64,000 nucleotides of DNA from Escarpia spicata. Lineage: Eukaryota; Annelida; Polychaeta; Sabellida; Siboglinidae. The stretch spans positions 28,647,249 to 28,711,248 of the forward strand of contig OZ023210.1 in the NCBI GenBank assembly GCA_963995525.1, given 5' to 3'. The position numbers and the translations under genes are program-made. Numbering within the stretch: the first letter of the stretch is position 1; every line of letters begins with the position of its first letter. Shown here piece by piece: positions 23,060-34,843 of this stretch. Below the pieces are notes generated by a model. It was not told where the DNA came from. It saw nothing but the letters and a program-made list of their open reading frames with translations, and ran no database searches.

Positions 23060-23905
23060 CTCCTCCCCCCCCCCTCCAGCGCCAGTTGCGTGTTATCCCA
23101 ACCAGAACATGTTGGATGGAACACTCCGCCCTTCGTGTAGCAGCAGTCTTTGAAACAGGAAGTACTGCAGATTTTCACGACTGGGCCCGGGACCACAACA
23201 GCACGGGCAGACTTTATGCTACGGACTTCTGGAACATCCCATGTTTCAATCTCATCCTTGCAGTCCTGAATGACTTCGAGGGTTATCTCCAGGAGGGTCA
23301 TGGTCGTGTCACTAGCACTGATTTTCGTGGCAGAACTCTTAGCTCGTGGTGATTACTCTTCCAGCCTTCACCAGGTTGTCATTCTTCCTTTTCATGCCAC
23401 CACCCACTCCGTCACAGGGGCCTTTCATGTGGCCAGCTTCCAGCCAGGTGCACGAAGCTCGAAGACCGAACAGTGATAGAAATGTTGCTACTAGAGCACA
23501 TATTGTGCGGTTCCGGTACGGCGAAGTTGGAGAGTATGTGGTGAAGTGCAGAGTCGACAGTACCAGAAGGATGTCATTGACTTCCTTCAACACTGTGAGG
23601 AGTGACACTTGTAATCTACACGTAGCTCTTGGTACAAAGCTTGCCATCCTGCTTGAGGTGTACCACCTGGGACTTGACATAGTACACTGCCGTTATTTCG
23701 TCCTGGTATCTGCACACCCAATTTTCAGCATAGTCCATCTGGACCGATGCCTCCATCTTTTCCGCCATGGACTGCTTCAAGATGCGGATCTGGTGATATT
23801 GGATGGTCACCCGGTGACAGTGCTCACGGAACTCGGCCATGCCGGATATGAGTTGGTCTGTGAAGTCTCTTGTACTTTATACAACTTGGGTTAGTTTCAC
23901 CTTCT
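23060..23905 (-). pseudogene. Transposase-like gene remnant with QMDYAENW and GPCDGVGG motifs
   Basis: Minus-strand pieces in at least two frames: HRVTIQYHQIRILKQSM and VQMDYAENWVCRYQDEI (about 23815-23700), then YRNRTICALVATFLSLFGLR and CTWLEAGHMKGPCDGVGGGM (about 23530-23390), then a Cys-rich segment (CFKDCCYTKGG, about 23160). From memory, DFAENY and GHGKGPCDG-type motifs recur in uncharacterised invertebrate proteins that look like DDE-type transposases. The frame is broken. Its position inside TIRs supports a transposase. Confidence 0.6.
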
Positions 23906-24793
23906 TGAAGACTCTGCCATTGTGTTCAGCATATTGGGCTTGCCATGTTCAGTACCGAACGTCTGTTTTCGCTTGGAGTCATCTGATTCCCGAAAATAAC
24001 GATAGATGGGGTGTCTGGGCCGATGAACTAACTGGCATTTAGAGCCGACGTAGGGTTTCGGGAGACGTACGGTTGCAAAGACCCGTAAAAGCAAAATAAA
24101 TCGAAGGGAAATGTATCTACAAATTACAATTTTGCCATATAGTTACCTTGTTATGTGTTAATTATGACCAATTAATATTTTTTACTAATCTACAAATCTC
24201 TACTTACAATGCGTATTCAAACTTGCGATGTACGGTTTCATGAAAAACTTCCCCAAATCGGTTTCGTCGCTCAACACAAATTATTAGCCAACACGTTTGG
24301 TTTAAAACAGCACAGGACCTATGTATCCAGCTGTGGCATCAAGTTGAGTGTGAAATCTATGTTATTTAATGAACTGTTGTACTGCATTTTCCTATATGAA
24401 TGACTGCAGACGGACGGTTTCAGAAAAGTTCCCCAACATGAAAATAATCAGGAGAAATCAGGGTTTTGACTAGACGTTTTAATTTGTTGATCAAAGATGC
24501 CTGATACATCGACCTTCATAGCCAAATATTAACAGAATACCTTGCATATGTTGTTTAAATAATACAATGCGTTTTAAAGTACTGATGGCGTATATTTCAC
24601 AAAAATAGAGCAGAAATTACCCATTTTTGGGGGACAGCACTCAGAGATTCCATGGTACATATACAAAAGTAGGGTTCCCCAGAAAGCCCCAACGAAGACG
24701 CAAGCGTACTGCATCATTCCAGCCTTCCAACTAGTATATTAAATGAGTCATAGCCCTGGAACCTGTTTGTCAACGTTTCGCGGGAATCGACCA

Positions 24794-24799
24794 TATATA

Positions 24800-24830
<31 letters not shown>

Positions 24831-25000
24831 ATAGACACAGCGGGGTTGGGAACAGCTCATGTTGCACGTCGTATTGTTTAGAGAAACGTTACTACCTACC
24901 ACCATCGCACCACCTTGCCACACGCACAAACGTACACACGCACAGACACACACACAGACACACCCATAGACACACGCATACACGCACACACACGCATTAT
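24794..25000. repeat. TA, ATA and CACA/GACA simple repeats
   Basis: An AT run at about 24794-24815, ATA triplets to 24832, and a CACACG/CACAGA tract at about 24917-24996, directly downstream (gene sense) of the CUB4 first-half exon. Confidence 0.85.
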
Positions 25001-25374
25001 AATTCAGTTGCTCACCCTTGTTTCTTCTACTTGAATATGCCAACCACATCTCATATTGTCATATTTAACTACATGCATGCCAATATTTCCGTATGATCCT
25101 TCGACTGCAAGTGGAGTGCCGTCACACGCTGCAGGAAAAGATATAAACAACACTGGGTAGAAAAAAGTTGTGTATCAGTGGAGTAGGGCGGAGTCAGACG
25201 GCCCCCTTAAGGATAAATGATGAGTTTATTTCTGTAATCCTAACTGGATGGAACTTGTTTTAAATGAGGTATGTGCGGATGGGTCTTATCCAAGATACTG
25301 TAAAAGAAATGATTTGTTAGACACATGGTTTTGAAGAACAGTGCGAGAAATGCAAATGGGTACCAATGGCTTTA
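24996..25374 (-). repeat. Source block of the inverted duplication
   Basis: Contains the functional CUB4 first-half exon (25016-25128), its acceptor-side intron and the end of the Rex1-like LINE. Its reverse complement lies at 3592-3969. The homology breaks in AATTATAA on one side and inside the LINE on the other. Confidence 0.8.
25016..25128 (-). CDS. CUB4 first-half exon (parent of an inverted copy)
   Basis: Encodes ACDGTPLAVEGSYGNIGMH, then NMRCGWHIQVEETR, with both first-pair Cys present. Acceptor CTGCAG, donor GTGAGC, 113 bp. This exon plus flanking intron was copied in inverted orientation to 3592-3969, where it carries a stop codon. The copy here is intact and in phase with its neighbours, so it is the functional one. 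Confidence 0.82.
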
Positions 25375-26101
25375 GAGCACACACTGTGAACATGGACATT
25401 CCAGCTAAGTTTGTTTGGACAATTTCTTCACCATGGATAACAACAGGCAAGTGATCGGCAACAATACATTTAGCATCAAAAACCATCTCTTGAGTCTTGT
25501 TAACATTGAGTTTTAAGTGGTTGTTGTCACACCAATGTACAAAGCTTTCAATTTCAGACATGTATGTACTGGTGTCAGAATCAACATGTAACAGACCAAG
25601 AACAGCCGAGTCATCAGATAATTTTATTATGTAGTTGTTAGTACTGCTGCTGGTACAGTCATTTGTATACAGAGTGTACAAAATCGGCGAACTGACACAA
25701 CCTTTGGGTACACCGGTATTTGTTATCACAGTTTGATTTACCTTAACAAGCTGCACTCTGTCTGTTAGAAAAGAACGATATCACTTGATGATATATGGAT
25801 TGACATTCATTTGTGTCAGCTTAGTGAACAGAATGTGAGGTTGGATAAGATTGAACGCCGAGCTAAACTCTATGAACAATAGTCTAGCATATGCCTTGGG
25901 GTTGTCCTAGTGTTTCAAAATTAAATGGACAACAGTGTTGACAGCGTCATCTGTTCCTCTGCCATGCCTGTAGGCAAATTGGAATGGGTCACGATAGTCC
26001 TGAACGTTTAGCTGCAGTTTACGAACCACTATTCGTTCCAAACATTTCATGACAATTGGTGTAAGTGCAACAGGTCTATAATCATAAATACAATAAAACA
26101 T
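25285..26101 (-). mobile_element. Rex1-like LINE fragment
   Basis: Minus-strand RT pieces: RPVALTPIVMKCLERIVVRK, FQFAYRHGRGTDDAVNTVVH (about 26090-25920), then GVPKGCVSSPILYTLYTNDC (about 25710), IIKLSDDSAVLGLL (the FADD-type catalytic site changed to LSDD) and SFVHWCDNNHLKLNVNKTQE. The TNDC after the SP-LY motif and the xxDD-x-A-V-L-G pattern are typical of Rex1-like elements. The 5' part is missing and the frame is broken between about 25760 and 25910. Confidence 0.78.
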
Positions 26102-26642
26102 ATAAATATATGCCCCAAAACAATCTTGAATGGAAACTCAATTACAATAATGAAGCGTTTTTATGTGGGGGTAAGATTGGTCGTTCACACACTGAGTATC
26201 GAATAATTCCCTTTTAAAAACACGTAAGACGAATAATTTCCGTAATTGTTGTTGTCAATAATCGTGGTACGTCGTGTACCCCTACCCCATTGCGATGACA
26301 TTTATAATTACGAGCCATCATACATGAAAACAAGGCCTTGTATGTCATGCACAAGCTCTGACTGATCATCGTTTCATGCTCGAAGTATTCTACATAGATC
26401 CCTTAGACAATATAACTAGCAACCATGCGATGATTAAAAAATTGCTGAGGTTCTAGGCCATCTGAAAACTTATGTCCTCTAAGGAAGGTCCTGGAACGAC
26501 CCACGTAAACACACTCACTCACTATATCGGTTGTCAAAATTCAATGCGAGTTCATTTCGTTCAGGAAATGAGTTGTAAGGGACATATGTCGGTGGTCTAA
26601 CAGAAACACGGTTACATTTCATTCATGGGGTCATAAATTAAT
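26102..26642. other. Intron sequence, nothing recognised
   Basis: No coding or repeat signature found by eye. Confidence 0.5.
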
Positions 26643-26738
26643 TCAATTACTAGTTTGACTCGGGTAACTTCCGCACTTCGCGTAAGGGATCAGCCAGGGC
26701 TAGTTTTGCATGGCAAACAGCCCTGGCTTGCGAGGATG
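26643..26738. mobile_element. hAT-like MITE, terminal fragment
   Basis: Matches the last 95 bp of the MITE family, from the ACTAGTTTGACTC segment to CCCTGGCTTGCGAGGATG. Confidence 0.75.
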
Positions 26739-26989
26739 GTCTTGCTGGACAGGTTGTAAGATATGGTCAGTCACAAGTCTTTCGTGTTGCAGACAGGGCG
26801 CATGCGCTGCTCGCGGGTACTCAGGAGAATGGTTATGTTACGTACTATAAAAAAATACATAAGTGAGCGAAAAATGAACAACTCGTAATACGTCCAAAAC
26901 ATGAAATTATACGGTCGCTAGCACCTGCATGAGCCATCCTATCCCCACGATCTTGGTATAATTTGAAAGGATGCACTTTCTTTTATTCA

Positions 26990-27585
26990 ATCATGCCGTT
27001 TTCGGTGTTTTGTACGGTTCCGAACGATGTACACTAATCTTCTCGTTTTCCTCATTTGCATAGGTTCAGACATGCGCACTTCACAATTTCTTGATTCCAT
27101 GTTATAAGCTCCACCCATTTTTAAACGGCGGCGATACTGACGTGCTTTGATGGCAGCGAAACTGATATATCGCCAAGTCGGTTTGACGTCACAATTATAA
27201 CGTACGCCAACCAACGGAGACTAAGGGTCAACATTTGTTGCGTTGGTTGGTTGATATACGTGATTGAAACTTCACACAAAGCATTTAAATTACCAAGCAG
27301 AGTCACTCAGCGATCCGCCATTTTGAATTTGAACTGGTAGCGTATACAATATCATTACGTTCACACATGAATAACAGAGGGCGCTGCGCGAGTGACTATG
27401 CTTGGTATATAATTGCTTTGCTTCACGCATACTTCGAATATGCAAGTTTAGCCGTCGTTTAAAAGTGGGTGGAGCTTATAGCATGAAATCAGATAATGGT
27501 GCCTCAATCGGTAGATTGGTGAACTGTGTCGACGAAGGAACATCGTTCGCAGTGTCTAGACATGCATCGGAAACGGCACGGTTGT
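26990..27585. mobile_element. Inverted-repeat element (MITE-like)
   Basis: About 140-bp arms (26990-27130 and 27448-27585) are diverged inverted copies. Best conserved are TATAAGCTCCACCC followed by TTTAAACGRCGGC, and GTGCCGTTTCCG near the outer ends. The 320-bp centre has no coding capacity. The target duplication is unclear. Confidence 0.6.
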
Positions 27586-27609
27586 AGCTCCGATTATAGT
27601 TTATTTAGG

Positions 27610-27800
27610 AATGACTAGCAGGAAACCAGTTATATTGTTGAATAGCAGAAAGCGTAAGCTTTCAAACGATATCAATATCGTTGGGATCGGACGAACCGTA
27701 ATTGTACTAGCAATTGTTTAAAAAAGCGTTTCTTATATTTTCAAGTTGTTCATTTTTAGCTTGCTTATCTATTTTTATTACATGTAGTGCTCGCCATATC
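27610..27800. repeat. Dispersed repeat, second copy of 11930-12100
   Basis: Shares AGAAAGYGTAWGCTTT, GGGATCGGACGA and CTTATCYATTTTT with the copy in the CUB6 intron. Family unknown. Confidence 0.5.
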
Positions 27801-29022
27801 AAGGAATTGACGTAACCATCTTCTACTCTCGATCTGTATGAGACTGTCCGATCATTTGATGAAGAAGTCGTAACGCATCAAGGTTAGAACCTAAGATTTA
27901 ATTAACACATACGTACATTTCTATACTGTCATTCAAGTAAATGCATGATGTGCACTGGTAGTATACACAAGTAAAATAAATAATCATAAGTGAAGGTGGC
28001 ATTTGATATTCAATTTAATGTTTAATTTATGGTCGAGACCGGCGTGGCTTCCGCCCTTACTGTAATTTAAAGGGAAATAAAAGGCGTGTGTGTGTTTGGT
28101 GTTATGCACCTAAAAGAGTTAATACAAACAAACCATTTGCATTTACAAACAACATTTCCACGTCTCAGAATGCGGTCTAAAAGGGGAAGATTCTAATCAA
28201 ATGTCCGATATCATGGAGGTTGACATATCGCACATGGAGCAGTAAATTGACCAATAAGCGCCGAGCTGTGACGTCGGTTATGACGTGCTGTGTTCCTAGT
28301 TTTGCTTGACATGTACATGAATACATCAGCTCATTTATTGATTTTTCGTATTCCCTTCGATTCAGAAGCTGAGTTACACTTTTAAATGCATGAACGACTG
28401 TTGTAATGTCATACCGTGCACCATACGGACGAAATAGTTTTTACAAGTTGTAGAATCAAAGCAAATTTCGCAATACAATATATCATTATAAATGCTAACA
28501 GACAGTTGGCCGCAATATGTAGGTTTATTGAGCGTCGTAAACAATATTTTAGTAGCAGTATGACTTCAACAAAGTTTTTTAGTAAACAACTGATATAATA
28601 TTCTTAATTGTAGTTGCAAATTGTTTGTTTTATTAACACTTTTAGATTCATAGACTCAAGCAATTGCCCTTTGTTTCCCTTTAAAGGTTAACATAACGTG
28701 ACGGCAATGTGTTTACTATTTTCCGGCCGCTGCTGCTAATCAGTTTACAAGGGGATTGATACCCTAAAATATACGAGTGAGACGCTGTCAGTAGGGGGCG
28801 TGCATAACCTAAAGAGTGCCCCGTCCCATCACAGCTGGACAATGCATGATGTCATCAGCAGTGTCGTGTTTCATGTCATCTATAGGACGGGGTGTGTGTG
28901 TGTGTGACAATTTCCACCCTTGACATAACATAGTTCATACCAGTAGGCCTGAGTGTACTGGGCTCACCAAGTACTTGTCAAAAACATGGTGTCAAATGAA
29001 CATTCGGTTCACCGGTACTCAC
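27801..29022. other. Intron sequence, nothing recognised
   Basis: No gene or classifiable repeat was found before the CUB3 second-half exon. Confidence 0.5.
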
Positions 29023-29245
29023 CAGGGTGGATGTCCACAATGCTGTACTTGATCCTGAATCCTGACGACGTTGCCGATCTGTCAGTTCTAAACATGACGT
29101 AGAGCGAGTTGTCTGAATAAATAGCACTTGGTAAGTCGGAGCCTGATAACGTTCCTGCTAACACACCCCCGACATGTCCGACGCGAATGTATAGATGATC
29201 ACAACACGACTCTGTTGCGAAGTTCATGAACTCCAACACCGTTGT
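29023..29245 (-). CDS. CUB3 second-half exon
   Basis: Encodes TTVLEFMNFATESCCDHLYI, a Gly-rich turn, LPSAIYSDN, LYVMFRTDRSA and GFRIKYSIV, a recognisable C-terminal CUB half. 223 bp with acceptor TACAG and donor GTGAGT. The adjacent Cys-Cys pair is unusual for the family. It ends at phase 1 and joins the CUB4 exon. Confidence 0.8.
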
Positions 29246-30139
29246 CTGTATAAGAACAAATATATGATATTCATGACATAACAAATATTCAAGACCCATA
29301 TGGATTCAGTGATGTGCAAGTAAACTATTTCCCTTAACTACGCCACGATGTCATGTAACTGACAGTAATTGATAAACAAACATAGTTTTATTAATAGAGA
29401 TGGCTGACCACATATCTCCATAAACTCCAAGGGCCGGCATTGGTTTATATTCCGTGTTCACACGTTACCCAGTATGTTGACATTTGTTTATAACACAATA
29501 ATGACATGTCGTTCAAACATTACAATTGTATGATTTATGGAACATTCATCAACACTGTTAGGTGAAGCAAAAGCAATAAAATTAGAATTTATTCTTGCCA
29601 ACCACACCAGAAGTTAATTACACTCCAACGGGCTACAGACAGTTGTGGTATTTCCACCATCACAAGATCATGCAAAGTAACGTTAATTCTTGAGTATATC
29701 GAGGTTCCGGTTTATTGGCTTGTTTCAATAACTGTTGACATTCCCTCACAAGAAAAGTTTTATTTTTGTTTTCGGATATTTTTATTACGTCATGCAGTTT
29801 TCATCAGCGAATTGTTATACTGCTGCGCTACGGGCGTGTCACGTGACCATGGTCATATGACACATAATTCTTACACACTTGTTTATGGTTGACGGACGAT
29901 TAATTAACCAAGTTTACAGTATATCGAAAGTCAACACATGCATATCAATATTTGAAATGGGTCTCCACACATCACTTAAATCATGAACGATCAGAGGTGA
30001 AACCACTACTCCACAGAGCAGAATACTATACCATGAATGTTTAACACCACACGCCCCCCCCAAAAAAAAGACAAATAGTAACACCACAAAAAACCTGTCT
30101 GCCCTATGTTCTTTCCCTTCGCTGTCCGTCATTTTTGAT
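29246..30139. other. Intron sequence, nothing recognised
   Basis: AT-rich intron of the gene. No open frame with recognisable content. Confidence 0.5.
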
Positions 30140-30905
30140 GATGGCATCAGTGAAGGGGGGTTTCCCTAAGCTTCGTTCTTCGGTGAGAACTCAGACCTAT
30201 TTGTGCCTCAAAACCTCTGCTGCAGTCGTCACAGAAGACGGTAGGTATAGAAACGCCCAGAAGGCCATGCCAATGATCGTGACCATGCTGCTATTTTCGT
30301 GTTAACTTGTCTTAAGTATGACTATTTCCCTGATGTGTGGCCCACTGTTGTCGGTCATGTGCATTGGATTCCCAAGTGTTAACAGGGATGTCTCTGGCTT
30401 TGAGATGTCTTTTAAGCACACATTTGTATCGCAAACGTTGTCCACCACGAAGGCGTTTCACGCTAGATCATTCCCCATAGAAAACAGCCATGGGAGTCTG
30501 TCGCTACTCATTCGAATAACGTATCCCGTTCAGCGGAGGTGGGGCGCAGTCAGAAAGGCTTCTATACTTGACGTGTCGGTTGGTCTCAACACTTCTACAT
30601 TTGAAATGTGGCCTTTCTACGAGTTCCGAAGGATGCGTCGAAGATGTCGGAGATTCATTGGGAAAGTTTTCTGATGTGGCGATGGTAAACTGTACATGTC
30701 TCAGCTGAGAACAGTATTGTTGGGAATACAATCGCCTTATACACCTTGCATTTTTGTGGAGACTAACGTAATGTTGTGACCATACTTCCAGAGTTCTTAA
30801 AAGGTTCCTGGGGCAGCATGTGTACAGTTGTTAAATTTGACATCGATGGTGTTGTTAGATGCAATCGTGCTGCCCAAGTATGTGACGTTCTTTAGCGAGA
30901 TGCCC
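30140..30905 (-). mobile_element. LINE 3'-terminal remnant
   Basis: Minus-strand pieces in several frames match the C-terminal region of LINE polyproteins: KCKVYKAIV, TILFSAETCTVYHRHIRKL, a Gly-Arg-Arg/GGQRLRYK-like segment, LKARDIPVNTWESNAHDRQQ and a final IIKNDGQRRE. Many stops. Clade uncertain. Confidence 0.55.
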
Positions 30906-30949
30906 TCACTTGGTGTTCGGTTTTAACACACCACACCTACTATGTCAAC

Positions 30950-31140
30950 AAGCTACCAAACATTTAGAACGGACATTCCCCTTATGCGATATACCGGTGT
31001 TCCATAAACCTATCGACACCCTGCGGTCACTGCTGGTACACCCGAAAGACAACACGGTTAACGTTTGGGGTAGTGTATAATATAGAGTGCCCAGAATGCG
31101 ACCAACTCTACTTCTGGAAACAACAAGAACTCTTGACATA
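30950..31140 (+). mobile_element. Penelope-like GIY-YIG fragment
   Basis: Plus-strand reading gives DTLRSLLVHPKDNTVNVWG and, one frame over, VVYNIECPECDQLYFW, resembling the start of a PLE GIY-YIG endonuclease region. It is a different copy and the opposite strand to the element at 17-19 kb. Confidence 0.5.
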
Positions 31141-31502
31141 ATAATTTTAAAAGCGACTCCCCTAACCCCATTCGTTTTCCTGATTTAAAAATGATGGTGA
31201 TCGAGTTCATTTTAGACTGTTGGATTGGAACACTAAAATCCACGACGTAAACTAATACAATTTCCCTTTTATATACAAGACGCTCTTAAGGATGTTTATA
31301 TCTTGGTTAGAGACCTTTTGTCAACACTATTGTCTTATAATATTTTACACAACTCCAATGAAACATTCAAAATTGGAGTAGATTTGCCAAATATTCCCTT
31401 GCCGTTTGTTTGTCTTTAAATTCATGCACTTAGAATCGTGAAACGTCAATGGAATTCCCTTTTGTGGGCATTCAATATACTTATCTGTTTGCGTCAGCTT
31501 AC

Positions 31503-31615
31503 CTTCATGCTGCCGTTAATCTTCCAGACACACCTCATATTGTTGACATACTCGGCATGAGATATGCCAAACACTCCCACTGAACCACCCATTATTACCG
31601 GATTTGCGTTACTTC
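31503..31615 (-). CDS. CUB3 first-half exon
   Basis: Reads GSVGVFGISHAEYVNN then MRCVWKING, matching the CUB2 first half in the corresponding segment. Bounded by a TTTCAG acceptor and a GTAAGC donor, 113 bp, phase 1 to 0. The start-of-domain Cys is also missing here. Confidence 0.8.
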
Positions 31616-33180
31616 CTGAAAAAAAAGTAACATCGTGATGTTTGCATTAATTGTTTGAGTATTATGAATAATCTTGTTGGAGACACATGATTGCACGGAC
31701 AGCGTCATTGTAACAGAAAGGTTCACGTCACCAATGCCTAGTACTCTTTCCAATTTTCCAGTCACCAAACTGAGAATATTATTCTAGTTGGCGTCGTCGA
31801 ATTTGTTTTGGCACTGTAACTACTAAATATGCTACGTCCATGTGTGGCACTGTATGGCTTTACAACAGTTATAACAGATAGGCATGGTGGTGTTAATTTG
31901 ATGTAGTCGCACATAGATTGTATTAACTCCACACAATTGCATTTTGTTTCCGTTTTAATAATGACGTGCTTACATTATAAACAGGGAGTAGACCATAATG
32001 TTTTGCAAGAATAAATATAATTTCCGAACAATAATGTTCCTTTTATTCAAGATACATAATTTGATAATGTTAACGTGCCGAATTGAAAGAAATTCAGAAT
32101 ATATATTTTGATGAACATAACAAGAATAGTAATCTATTGGCACGAATTACTTGCTGGAAACAGACATGCAAACGCTAGCTTAGATGCGTAACTATTATTA
32201 TAATTTAAGTGATATCAGTACGCTTATTCATTGATTAAACAATACGGCAACACCACTGGAACACAGCGCTGGGAAAATGATACGATGGGTGTTAGGGGTG
32301 TTACAAGCCCTACGGTAGTGGACTCTGATGGGTAGTATCACCTCAGTAGCTATCAGGACGAGAGGGTAGATTAATATTAGTGCAAAGGTGTACGAATTTG
32401 TGAATGTTTTCATCGTGTCAATGACAGAGGGAATAATTCCTTTCGTGGAAAAATATAATAATAATAGTATAATATATGCATATTTACACAGCGCCCTTTT
32501 CAGCCTAAACTGCCCAAAGGCGCTTTACAAATTCATTTAAGCAATACATACAAACACACATTAAAAAACCCTCAAAACATAAACATTAGTATATATCTAT
32601 ACATATCAAAACTATGGAAAATTAAACATAGATGTCTAAGATATATAAATAAGTAAATAAAGCATATATAAATATAACATATACCCTTGAATTCGAGAAA
32701 CGTATTATGCCTTAGTGGGAATCTCTCTGACCCACACGTGATAATTTATATACTATTTTGTGATTATTGTACTTTTACATACTCACGTTTTGAGTGATAT
32801 GTATATGGGTCAAACTAAAAACTACTGTCTCTATGTCTCTATGTCTGTCTGTTAACAAATTGCATTGCATTAATTAATAGTAATCGTTTGTAAGGCCTAA
32901 GGTACGTAAGTTTCCTTTTAACAAATACTGTCAGTTTTTAGAAGGCATTAAGCTAGGTAGATGAAGGGTTAATTGCGATAGGCTACCAAAATTCGTAGAT
33001 GAGTTATTCTCCAAATGCCGTAACGTTTATGTCTGCGCTGTTTTTTTAATCACATCATGTATCTCAGTGCATTTTTTTCTGGTGCGATGCTTCATATTAT
33101 GTATAATTAATAACAACTGACACATTTATACTGTATACTGTATTATATTTATGCACATTTGTTTCGTCGGCTTGGACCGG
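31616..33180. other. Intron sequence; possible dispersed repeat at 32485-32545
   Basis: CAGCGCCCTTTTCAGC and AAAGGCGCTTTACAAATTC (about 32488-32545) resemble a widespread animal repeat with a GCGCTTTAC core. The rest shows no feature. Confidence 0.4.
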
Positions 33181-33870
33181 AACCATCCAATTGTTACTGG
33201 TGTTACATGTCTTTAGTTCGACTTATCATCTTACACCCACTAATGCAAATAGTTTGGTGTTTAATTTAACATAAAACAAATGTTTCCTATACTGAAAACA
33301 TTTTTATTTTAAAGTTATTTTGAGTTACTGAAGATATATTTGATCGTGAATCAGTGTCTTCGATTTTGTTGTCACTGGTGTTACTTGGTGTGGTTTGGGA
33401 TCTTCCGTAAAATCAGAAGTGCTTCTGACACTTCTCATTGATGAGGCATATCAGCAGGAGCTCGCATCATCCACGAGTCGAATGGAAGGAAGAATATTTT
33501 CTTACAGTTTTTTCAACCACAAAGTGTGATGAATCGGTGCGTAGGTTTAATAGATGTCACTGGTGTTATCAATTTTAAAAAATGGCGGGATCATTAAAAA
33601 AAATTGCCTTAGGACGAAAGCTCTTGAATTGTTGAAATAACTTATGGCGATCATATCACTGTGCAGTCCAGTATCGTGAAGCAGTAATTGTACTTCTTTG
33701 AAAATGTCACTGATATTAATGTCACTGGTAACAGCTGGTAACACCAACGACGCCGAATTATTGCAAAATGTGTTTATTCCCAAATTTTCTGACAATTTCA
33801 TATTTTTGAAGTTTGTTTTACCAAGCTTGAAGATGGGAAAAGTAAATAATGCTCCAAAGTAGCGCATGTA
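33181..33870. repeat. Region with a recurring GTCACTGGTGTTA motif
   Basis: The 13-mer GTCACTGGTGTTA or a near copy occurs at about 33193, 33371, 33556 and 33721, with an inverted TAACACC at 33738. A 106-codon minus-strand frame (33867-33547) spans part of this and resembles nothing I know. Confidence 0.4.
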
Positions 33871-34447
33871 TCATCTTCAGTCAACAACCGTCACTGCAAG
33901 TAGCTACCGTTTCAAGCGTAGCCATGTATGCGTCAAGTGTAGGTAAAATGACGGTATTTGCCCTCTACAAGAAATCGCACGGTACTGGTATCGGTCACCA
34001 TGTTTTCATTATTGCATCCGATGGAGTGAAACAAACAAGACTTGAAGGTGAAAAATTATTATAGCTGGGTTTGTTTTACATAAAATAATAATACAACACA
34101 CTGCCCATAGTAAAAACCACTATATGTATCTTTAAATATCTTCTAAATACATAGTTTATAGAATAGTTTATAACATCAGTAACAACATAAAAATGGCGTT
34201 CATGATTATCAGAACCCTGAAATGATATAACTATGCCATATTCAGTTCTACCCACTCAGTGCAGATTCGTACGATAGGTGAACACTGATCATAGCCATAG
34301 CTGGACAATTTCCAACTGGGTCGCCTCCGCCCGAATATCTACTTAAAATAATTACGCTATTTGGAGAATGACCCAGGTATGACAACTATGGTGAACTTAC
34401 AAAGCGTTTGTAGGGGAAATTATACAACAATAGCAAAATCAAAATGA
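33871..34447. other. Intron sequence, nothing recognised
   Basis: No supportable feature. Confidence 0.45.
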
Positions 34448-34790
34448 AACGTGAGCGCCTTGGTTTTCCCAGTAATGACGCACGGACTATGCTTCGAATA
34501 AAGAAGACGGTGAGGAGATGAAACAAGTCCATTCTTGAAAAAGTCAATCATGTCTTCCTACTAGTGTTAATCTCAAGGCAGAAGCCATCGTCTAGAAGCA
34601 TGCTTCTAGAAGGCGACAGTTTTTGAAAACCCAATAATGAACGGAATGAGCGAAGGCAAGCGGAAGAAAGAAAACCACAGACGAGATGGATGGGTGAGAT
34701 CAGAAATAAAATAAAGCTGCAAAAAGTGTTGGACCTTCGAAATGCCAATGGTTTATTTGTCCACTTGCCAACTGGAGTTTGTTACATTGT
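34448..34790 (+). mobile_element. LINE RT C-terminal remnant
   Basis: Plus-strand pieces NKSILEKVNHVFLL, PSSRSMLLEGDS and ERKPQTRWMGEIRNKI resemble the tail of RT polyproteins, where GRRxRGRPxxRW-like segments occur. Very decayed. Confidence 0.4.
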
Positions 34791-34843
34791 TACATATTGT
34801 ATTGGTAAAGTTGTATGTTTATTTCACAAGTGTTGCTACTTAC

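Larger units (their letters stand above)
21644..24793 (-). mobile_element. 3.15-kb TIR DNA transposon, superfamily not assigned
   Basis: The outermost 28 bp at 21644-21671 (starting TGGTCGATTCCCACGAAACG) and 24766-24793 are inverted copies with one mismatch. Both ends abut TATA, so a TA or TATA target duplication is possible. Inside are repeated GTACGGTTTCA motifs at 22199, 22382, 22551 and 22569 on the left and 24069, 24231 and 24413 on the right, spaced about 160-185 bp, a 52-bp minisatellite, and a decayed minus-strand transposase-like gene. Confidence 0.72.

Noticed and set aside
22722..23352. Pro/His/Ser-rich 140-170-codon plus-strand frames
   Set aside because: They lie on a 52-bp minisatellite. 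The same repeat is read in three different frames, so there is no protein.
30318..30674. 118-codon plus-strand frame
   Set aside because: The opposite strand reads as a decayed LINE C-terminus, so this frame is a shadow.
33547..33867. 106-codon minus-strand frame as a gene
   Set aside because: It contains copies of the recurring motif and has no similarity I can name. Kept only as a note under the repeat region.
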